From: Pollutimonas subterranea
GTDB lineage: Bacteria > Pseudomonadota > Gammaproteobacteria > Burkholderiales > Burkholderiaceae_B
NCBI RefSeq assembly: GCF_002849655.1
Contig: NZ_PDNW01000019.1
Span: forward strand, 1-64,000
Reading direction: 5' to 3'
DNA length: 64,000 bases
Position numbers and translations under genes: made by a program. Of this stretch, positions 56,278 through 64,000 are shown piece after piece (position 1 is the first letter of the stretch; each line of letters opens with the position of its first letter). The notes beneath the pieces were generated by a model. It had not been told where the DNA came from. It searched no databases and saw only the letters and a list, made by a program, of their open reading frames with translations.

Positions 56278-57747
56278 CTATTGCGCGGCCAGCCAACTGA
56301 CCAGGGCATCGTCGAAGGCGCGCACGGCGGTAGAACGCTCGTCATTGACAATGCTGACCAGGATATACCGTTTGCCGCTGGCTCCCAGGACATAGCCGGC
56401 CAGGGCGCGCACATTGCGCAAGGTGCCCGTCTTCAGGTGTGCCATGCCTTTGACTTCGTCATTGCGCAGGCGGCGGCGCACGGTGCCATCCACGCCGGAT
56501 ATGGCCAGAGAAGAAATAAACTCGGGCATGAGCGGGGAGCGCCAGGCCGCATCGAGCATGCCGGCCATCCCCTCGGCCGTCACGCGCCCCTCGCGTGAGA
56601 GTCCTGCTCCATTGTCGAGCACCCACCCGCGGGTATCCACACTCTGCTCTTTCAAGACGGCCAGCGCCGCGGCGGCGCCCGTCGCGGGCGTGGCGCCCTC
56701 GCCCATGCGCTCGGCGCCCAGGGTGAGCAGCAGTGTCCGCGCCATGACGTTATTGCTTTGCTTATTAATACGTCGAATGGTGTCGGCCAGGCTTTCCGAT
56801 TCATGCCATACGACAGGCTCGGTGCCTCCCGGCACCCTGCCGTCGACAATGCCCTTGGCCAAGGTTCCGCCAAGTTCTTTCCACAGCATTTGAAACAAGC
56901 CGGCAAAATACTCCGGCTGCGACAACGCCAGGCGGTAGACGCTGAACTCCCCGCAGGAACCCGCCGCGGTTCCGCTGACATTCACCACCATATTTCCGCC
57001 AGCCGGCACCACCTGGGTCGCGATTGACGGCGATCCCGGGCAGGCTACGTTGCTCCATTTGATATCGCCATTGATGCGTATCCCCTGCAGGGGGGGATCG
57101 ATAATAGGCACCCATTTGCGCGCTTGCCGGTCGGGCTGGAACAAAAGCCGTACGGCACCCAGTCCCACCATCATGGCGTCGGGGCTTGCGTTGTACGGCC
57201 GATCGGGCGCGGCGTCGAACTCGCCCGGATCAATCGCTACCCGACCGAATCGGGATCGATCAATGACGACCTGGCCGAGGTTTTTTATGCCGCGCAGCCG
57301 CAGCTCACGCAACAGCCCCCAAAGTTCCTCGACAGTGAGCAAGGGATCGCCGCCCGCCTTCAGGTACAGCGGTCCGATCAGGCTGCCCTGCGCATCGACC
57401 TGGCCGCCGCCTTTTGCGTGGAACGTAGTACGCCAGGTATAGTCCGGACCCAGGCCCGACAGTGCCGCCCACGTCGTCACCATTTTCATTACGGAGGCGG
57501 GGTTGCGGGGTTCCGATGCATTCAAGGACATCAGGCGCGGCCCGTTGATCTCTTGTACGACCAACGAGATCGAGCTGTCGGGCAGCCGCGTGGCGCGCCA
57601 GGATTTCTCGAGCTCGGGGGGCAAACTGCTTTGGGCCAGTGCCTGCGCAACGAACAGGCTGGCGGCAATCCCGATCACCGCCCTTGCGTTTCGCGATCGG
57701 CCGATTTTCAGGCAGCCTAGCCACTGCCGCGACGCCAACATGGACAT
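56278..57747 (-). CDS. dacB: D-alanyl-D-alanine carboxypeptidase/endopeptidase (PBP4)
   Basis: A periplasmic penicillin-binding protein of class C type that trims and cleaves peptidoglycan cross-links. The 489-residue precursor has a signal peptide (ARAVIGIAASLFVAQALAQ), the SxxK nucleophile in NPASVMKMVTTW near residue 84, SNN in NKQSNNVMART and KTG in AHLKTGTLRNVRALAGY. The large insertion between SxxK and SxN typical of PBP4 is present. It is divergent from queA. Confidence 0.93.
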   Translation of the reverse strand: MSMLASRQWLGCLKIGRSRNARAVIGIAASLFVAQALAQSSLPPELEKSWRATRLPDSSISLVVQEINGPRLMSLNASEPRNPASVMKMVTTWAALSGLGPDYTWRTTFHAKGGGQVDAQGSLIGPLYLKAGGDPLLTVEELWGLLRELRLRGIKNLGQVVIDRSRFGRVAIDPGEFDAAPDRPYNASPDAMMVGLGAVRLLFQPDRQARKWVPIIDPPLQGIRINGDIKWSNVACPGSPSIATQVVPAGGNMVVNVSGTAAGSCGEFSVYRLALSQPEYFAGLFQMLWKELGGTLAKGIVDGRVPGGTEPVVWHESESLADTIRRINKQSNNVMARTLLLTLGAERMGEGATPATGAAAALAVLKEQSVDTRGWVLDNGAGLSREGRVTAEGMAGMLDAAWRSPLMPEFISSLAISGVDGTVRRRLRNDEVKGMAHLKTGTLRNVRALAGYVLGASGKRYILVSIVNDERSTAVRAFDDALVSWLAAQ

Positions 57748-57896
57748 GATGCTTCGTTCCCGGAAAAAGCATCAGCATAACCAAAGAAGCCGTCCTCGAC
57801 ATGGCGTCCAGGCATAAATCTGGCGCAACAGCTTAAAATACCGCAAGAATCCCAATTTGGGTGTCGTTCCGCACACCCCACTCAAAGACCTCACGC

Positions 57897-60078
<2,182 letters not shown>

Positions 60079-60128
60079 GCGAGATATCGCTACAATGCAA
60101 AGTTACCCAAACACCTCAGGAGCACCCG

Positions 60129-60476
60129 ATGTCCGTAATTGACACTTTGAACCTCATAACCGCCCAGGCTGCAGCTGGCGGTGGAGAAAACGCCCTGATG
60201 GGCATGCTGCCCATCATCCTAATGTTCGTCATTCTTTATTTCCTGATGATTCGTCCTCAGATGAAGCGTCAGAAAGAACACCGCAACATGGTCGCGGCGC
60301 TGACAAAGGGCGACGAAGTCATCACCACAGGCGGTCTGCTGGGCAAGGTCACCAAAGTAAGCGACAGCTATGTCACCATCGAAATCAGCACTCTGGCCGA
60401 CAAGCCTGTCGAAACCGTCCTGCAACGTACAGCGGTAACCTCGATCCTGCCCAAAGGCACTATCAAGGCGCTTTGA
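60129..60476 (+). CDS. yajC: preprotein translocase subunit YajC
   Basis: YajC is a small inner-membrane partner of SecDF. The 115-residue protein has one N-terminal helix (MGMLPIILMFVILYFLMIRP) followed by the family motif QMKRQKEHRNMVAALTKGDEVITTGGLLGKVTKV. AGGAGC precedes the ATG. It lies 50 bp after tgt and 63 bp before secD, the standard order. Confidence 0.95.
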   Translation: MSVIDTLNLITAQAAAGGGENALMGMLPIILMFVILYFLMIRPQMKRQKEHRNMVAALTKGDEVITTGGLLGKVTKVSDSYVTIEISTLADKPVETVLQRTAVTSILPKGTIKAL

Positions 60477-60489
60477 TTCAATCTGCGTA

Positions 60490-60516
60490 CCCCGGACCAT
60501 CGTCCGGGGCTTTATT
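60490..60516 (+). terminator. hairpin terminator or attenuator between yajC and secD
   Basis: CCCCGGAC (60490-60497) pairs with GTCCGGGG (60502-60509) around CATC, followed by CTTTATT. The T-run is interrupted, so it probably only partly ends transcription and lowers secD expression. Confidence 0.55.
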
Positions 60517-60539
60517 CCCGCTTTAGTTGTTGACCGACG

Positions 60540-62414
60540 ATGAACCGTTATCCTCTCTGGAAATACCTCACCGTAGCAGTCGCCCTGGTAATCGGCATTC
60601 TGTATACGCTACCCAATTTTTTCGGGGAATCCCCCGCGGTGCAGGTGGCCGGTGCAAAGTCAACTGTCAAGATCGACACAAGTGTGCTGGAGCGGGTTGA
60701 AGACATACTGAAATCCGGCGAAATCACGCCGACCAGCGCCTATTTCGAACAGAACGGTCCCGTAGGTACGGTTCGTGCCCGCTTTGCATCGACTGATGTT
60801 CAGCTCAAGGCCAAAGACCTGATTGAGAAAACGCTCAACCCCGACCCCGCCAACCCCGACTACACGGTGGCACTGAACCTGCTGCCGGCTTCACCCAATT
60901 GGCTGTCGGCATTGGGCGCTAATCCCATGTATCTGGGCCTGGATCTGCGCGGCGGCGTTCACTTTCTGCTGCAAGTCGATATGCAAGGCGCGCTCACCGG
61001 CCGTTACGACTCCATCGCAAACGATGCGCGCAGCACCCTGCGCGAAGCGAAAACACCGGTCAGCGGCATCGACCGCAGCGAACAATCCATTGTGTCGACC
61101 TTCGAAAGCGCGGAGGCACGTAGCGCCGCGGCAAGCGAACTGCGTCGCGCGATGCCGGACATGGTCTTTACCAACAGTGGCGAAAGCGGGGGCAAATTTC
61201 TCCTGACCGGCAAGTTGACCGATGCTGCCGTCACGCAAGTGCAAACCAATGCCCTGAAGCAGAACATCACCACGCTGCATAACCGTATCAACGAACTGGG
61301 CGTTGCCGAGCCCATCATCCAGCAACAAGGGGTAGACCGGATCGTCGTGCAATTGCCCGGCGTACAGGACGTTGCCAAGGCCAAGGAAATCCTGGGCCGT
61401 ACAGCAACGCTGGAAATCCGCATGGTCGATGACTCGCCCACCGCAATGGCTGCGCTGAATTCCGGAACAGTACCCTTCGGACTCGAACGCTATACCGACC
61501 GCGATGGTCGTCCCTTGTTGTTGCGCCGCCAAGTCATACTGACCGGCGAAAACCTGCAAGACGCCCAGCCAGGACGCGACCAGCAGACCCAACAGCCGTC
61601 GGTCAACCTCACGCTGGACGCCAAAGGCTCACGGATCTTCCGTGACGTAACGCGCAACAATATCAACAAGCGCATGGCCATTGTCCTCTTCGAACAAGGC
61701 AAAGGACAAGTCGTTACCGCGCCGGTCATCCGCAGCGAAATTCCGGGTGGCCAAGTGCAGATCACCGGCAGCATGAGCGCCCAGGAAGCCGCGGACACAT
61801 CGCTGCTGTTGCGCGCTGGCGCACTGGCTGCACCCATGGAAATCATCGAAGAACGCACCATAGGCCCAAGCCTGGGCGCCGACAACATTGCCAAGGGCTT
61901 CTACTCCACGCTTTATGGCTTTATCGCCATCGCCGTATTCATCATCGTCTACTACCGTCTTTTCGGCGTGTTTTCTACCTTGGGCCTGGCCTTCAACGTG
62001 CTGCTGCTCTTGGCCGTCCTGTCCATGTTGCAAGCCACCCTGACCCTGCCCGGAATCGCTGCTATCGCGCTGACCCTGGGCATGGCCATTGACTCCAACG
62101 TACTGATCAACGAACGAATACGTGAAGAGCTAAGAGCGGGCCACCCGCCACAACAGGCGATACAACTGGGCTTCGAGCGTGCCTGGGGCACCATCCTGGA
62201 CTCGAACCTGACCACGCTGATCGTCGGACTTTCGCTCCTGGCGTTCGGCACGGGTCCGGTGCGCGGCTTTGCGGTCGTGCATTGCATCGGCATTCTTACC
62301 TCAATGTTCTCTTCCATCGTGGGCGTACGCGCCTTGGTCAACCTCTGGTACGGGCGCAAGCGCAAACTGCAATCGGTCTCCATTGGCCAGATATGGAAGC
62401 CCAAGCAGGATTAA
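60540..62414 (+). CDS. secD: protein translocase subunit SecD
   Basis: SecD uses the proton gradient to pull proteins across the inner membrane. The 624-residue protein begins with a helix (WKYLTVAVALVIGILYTLPNFFG), has the LGLDLRGGVHFLLQVD motif near 130, a large periplasmic P1 domain, and a C-terminal RND-type bundle with LTLPGIAAIALTLGMAIDSNVLINERIREEL, whose Asp is essential for proton transfer. The length and order with secF match the usual family. Confidence 0.96.
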   Translation: MNRYPLWKYLTVAVALVIGILYTLPNFFGESPAVQVAGAKSTVKIDTSVLERVEDILKSGEITPTSAYFEQNGPVGTVRARFASTDVQLKAKDLIEKTLNPDPANPDYTVALNLLPASPNWLSALGANPMYLGLDLRGGVHFLLQVDMQGALTGRYDSIANDARSTLREAKTPVSGIDRSEQSIVSTFESAEARSAAASELRRAMPDMVFTNSGESGGKFLLTGKLTDAAVTQVQTNALKQNITTLHNRINELGVAEPIIQQQGVDRIVVQLPGVQDVAKAKEILGRTATLEIRMVDDSPTAMAALNSGTVPFGLERYTDRDGRPLLLRRQVILTGENLQDAQPGRDQQTQQPSVNLTLDAKGSRIFRDVTRNNINKRMAIVLFEQGKGQVVTAPVIRSEIPGGQVQITGSMSAQEAADTSLLLRAGALAAPMEIIEERTIGPSLGADNIAKGFYSTLYGFIAIAVFIIVYYRLFGVFSTLGLAFNVLLLLAVLSMLQATLTLPGIAAIALTLGMAIDSNVLINERIREELRAGHPPQQAIQLGFERAWGTILDSNLTTLIVGLSLLAFGTGPVRGFAVVHCIGILTSMFSSIVGVRALVNLWYGRKRKLQSVSIGQIWKPKQD

Positions 62415-62470
62415 GCCCAAACGCGGCGCCTTGAGCGCCGCCCATCTACCCACTCAGGCAAGAAAAGAAC

Positions 62471-63406
62471 ATGGAATTTTTCCGCATCCACCGCACCATT
62501 CCGTTTATGCGCCACGCGCTGGTGCTTAACCTGATCAGTCTTCTCACGTTTGTCGCCGCCGTCTTTTTCATTGCCACCCGCGGCTTTCATTTGTCGATCG
62601 AGTTCACCGGCGGCACCGTCATGGAAGCCCACTACGCGCAAACAGCGCAAGTGGAAGAAATCCGCAGCGCTGTCAATTCGCTGGGATATACCGATTTCCA
62701 GGTGCAGAATTTCGGCACGTCGCAAGATGTCCTGATCCGGCTACCCCTGCGCGCCGGTGAAACCTCAAGCAGCCAAAGCGAGACAGTATTCGGTGCACTC
62801 AAAGCGCAGCATCCCGATGTGGAGCTGCGCCGCGTTGAGTTCGTCGGTCCTCAAGTGGGACAGGAACTGGTGCACAATGGCCTGATGGCACTGCTAAGCG
62901 TGGTCATCGGGATCATGCTTTACCTGGGGTTCCGATTCGAATGGAAATTTGCCGTAGCGGGCGTATTGGCCAACTTGCACGACGTGGTGATCATTCTCGG
63001 CTTCTTCGCGTTCTTCCAGTGGGAGTTCTCACTGCCCGTGTTGGCGGGCGTGCTTGCGGTCCTGGGCTACTCGGTGAACGAGTCGGTGGTGATCATGGAT
63101 CGGATCCGGGAAAATTTCCGCAAGCAGCGTAAGGCGTCGGTGACTGAAGTCATCAACAGTGCGATTACGCAGACGATTTCCCGCACGGTGATTACTCACG
63201 GTTCTACGCAAATGATGGTGCTGGCCATGCTGTTCTTCGGCGGACCATCGCTGCACTATTTCGCGCTGGCACTGACCATCGGTATCTGGTTCGGCATTTA
63301 TTCCTCGGTGTTCGTTGCGGCAGCAATCGCGATGTGGCTGGGCGTGACGCGCGAAGACATGGTCAAGGCGCCCAAGAAGGACGACCCGAGCGCTGAGTTA
63401 GGTTAG
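62471..63406 (+). CDS. secF: protein translocase subunit SecF
   Basis: SecF pairs with SecD. Its 311 residues contain the N-terminal helix region FMRHALVLNLISLLTFVAAVFFIATRG, the LSIEFTGGTVME motif, and a six-helix bundle with ILGFFAFFQWEFSLPVLAGVLAVLGYSVNESVVIMDRIRENFRK. The last ~100 codons show more G- and T-ending codons than secD. The terminator hairpins, a 20-bp-period repeat and copy B of the structured repeat follow. Confidence 0.96.
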   Translation: MEFFRIHRTIPFMRHALVLNLISLLTFVAAVFFIATRGFHLSIEFTGGTVMEAHYAQTAQVEEIRSAVNSLGYTDFQVQNFGTSQDVLIRLPLRAGETSSSQSETVFGALKAQHPDVELRRVEFVGPQVGQELVHNGLMALLSVVIGIMLYLGFRFEWKFAVAGVLANLHDVVIILGFFAFFQWEFSLPVLAGVLAVLGYSVNESVVIMDRIRENFRKQRKASVTEVINSAITQTISRTVITHGSTQMMVLAMLFFGGPSLHYFALALTIGIWFGIYSSVFVAAAIAMWLGVTREDMVKAPKKDDPSAELG

Positions 63407-63412
63407 GTTGGT

Positions 63413-63480
63413 GTTGGCCTTCGGCCAACGGGGTTATGCTGCCGATGGGTCGATTTTCGATTTATCGGCAGTTTTCGTTT
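63413..63480 (+). terminator. tandem hairpins terminating the yajC-secD-secF transcript
   Basis: The first hairpin, GTTGGCC-TTC-GGCCAAC (63413-63429), has a stable C(UUCG)G-type loop. The second pairs GCCGAT (63441-63446) with ATCGGC (63464-63469), contains an inner TCGA/TCGA stem and is followed by AGTTTTCGTTT. Together they make a convincing terminator 7 bp after the secF stop. Confidence 0.65.
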
Positions 63481-63490
63481 GGGCTTGAGG

Positions 63491-63600
63491 GTCTTTAGAA
63501 CTGCGGGTTTTTCTTTTGAATTTCGGTTCGTTTTTTTGATGCTAGGCCCGTTCTTTTGAACTGCGGTCGTTCTTTTGAAGCGATGTCCTTTCTTTTGACG
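63491..63600 (+). repeat. T-rich degenerate tandem repeat, ~20-bp period
   Basis: Units built on TTCTTTTGAA start at 63491 (GTCTTTAGAA), 63511, 63531, 63551, 63570 and 63590, with spacings of 20, 20, 20, 19 and 20 bp. The second half of each unit varies, with CTGCGG in units 1 and 4. A 20-bp period is not a multiple of three, so it does not reflect coding. The last unit merges into the inverted-repeat element at 63606. Confidence 0.75.
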
Positions 63601-63605
63601 TGTGT

Positions 63606-63758
63606 CAGGGTGTGGGCCAACGCTTTTTGCTCCTCGTTGCCGGTTCGGCGCCTGCGCGCCGAACACCGCTCGCCTCGCTCGTCCGTCCCCTTCGGGACTC
63701 CCTTCGCGTCCGGCCCGCTCGGCCCCGAAAGTCGCCAAAAGCGTTGCCCCACACCCTG
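63606..63758 (+). repeat. structured dispersed repeat, copy B
   Basis: A 153-bp diverged copy of the element at 12212-12367. Outer arms 63606-63629 and 63735-63758 pair at 22 of 24 positions. Inner hairpins are GTTCGGCGC-CTGC-GCGCCGAAC (63643-63664, 9 bp perfect) and GTCCC-CTTC-GGGAC (63685-63698). Compared with copy A, arm pairs 6, 13, 14 and 16 changed on both sides and still pair. It also follows a plus-strand gene, secF. Confidence 0.85.
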
Positions 63759-64000
63759 CCCCACTGCTAACAGGAATGCATGAGATCGCCGGGACGGTCG
63801 GGGGTCTCACCATTAGACGAGTGTCGTCCGATCCGATCCAGTCCAGTCCGGTGCAGGTCAGTGCAGGCCAGGGCCAGCGCAAGCGGTTCAGGTCCGGACA
63901 TTTCACACAGTCTCGATTCCACCATTGCTCTTCAAGTACCCGTGGCAATACTTGCTCCAATGCTGAAGTGGCCCGGCAGGCGGGCCATCTCAGCGGGCGC
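63759..64000. other. non-coding right end of the window
   Basis: No convincing gene, tRNA or promoter. Short overlapping GATCC / CCAGTCC / GTGCAGG words occur at about 63827-63872. TGGCCCG (63969-63975) and CGGGCCA (63981-63987) form a 7-bp hairpin that may be the end of a gene to the right on the minus strand. Confidence 0.4.

Noticed and set aside
63905-63930. possible T-arm of a tRNA or tmRNA (GTCTCGATTCCACC)
   Set aside because: No matching acceptor, D-arm or anticodon stem could be found upstream, and the G-T-T-C-R-A pattern is imperfect.
63403-63960. 185-codon open frame on the minus strand across the right-end repeats
   Set aside because: It runs through the 20-bp repeats, the inverted-repeat element and the secF terminator, has no family resemblance and its Arg/Lys/Pro-rich composition is what GC-rich non-coding DNA gives.

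Overview
This 64 kb window comes from a Gram-negative betaproteobacterium, most likely an Alcaligenaceae member (Bordetella / Achromobacter / Pusillimonas-like). The reasons are high GC with C/G-rich third codon positions, a tkt-gap-pgk-...-fba-purC-purE-purK-tsaC run on one strand, queA-tgt-yajC-secD-secF on the other, a PurU deformylase, and a complete aerobic box pathway for benzoyl-CoA. It reads as chromosome; I saw no rRNA, tRNA, transposase, phage or CRISPR. The genus is an inference, because no marker in the window fixes it.

Layout. 1-12.1 kb: housekeeping and signalling genes (a VOC protein, an MHYT-GGDEF-EAL c-di-GMP protein, a RIO-type kinase, a PepSY/DUF2946 membrane pair, MOSC protein, tcdA, chaC, pdxH, a flavin reductase, an LhgO-like FAD oxidase, purU). 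12.1-14.5 kb: a small accessory island holding a structured dispersed repeat, the remains of an SRPBCC gene with an amber codon, a VOC gene and a two-gene toxin/antitoxin-like operon. 14.5-20.7 kb: ggt and its LysR neighbour, facing a ThDP enzyme across a perfect palindrome, then gcdH and a MaoC protein. 20.8-33.9 kb: aerobic benzoate catabolism, with boxCBA under the BoxR repressor and, divergently, a DUF4863 protein, benzoate-CoA ligase, an alpha/beta hydrolase and a five-gene Liv-type ABC importer. 34-44 kb: purine synthesis and central carbon genes on the minus strand. 44-53.6 kb: rsmE, a maeB-patatin-barstar overlapping operon, a degenerate FAD-oxidase homologue, an aminotransferase, a lytic transglycosylase and ubiD. 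53.6-57.7 kb: a yqjD-yqjE-yqjK-type envelope operon, a secreted unknown, upp and dacB. 57.9-63.4 kb: queA-tgt and yajC-secD-secF. 63.4-64 kb: non-coding, with terminator hairpins, a 20-bp-period T-rich repeat and a second copy of the structured repeat.

How it works together: the importer brings in an aromatic acid, the ligase makes benzoyl-CoA, BoxA/BoxB form the 2,3-epoxide and BoxC opens the ring. BoxR (HTH plus shikimate-kinase-like effector domain) probably represses; two exact TGCA-N6-TGCA sites flank or overlap a near-consensus boxC promoter and a variant lies on the boxR promoter.

The most unusual finding is the pair of ~155-bp inverted-repeat elements at 12212-12367 and 63606-63758. 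Their arms differ at four positions where both strands changed together so that pairing is kept. Second is the ART-like toxin candidate with its overlapping small partner at 13276-14264.
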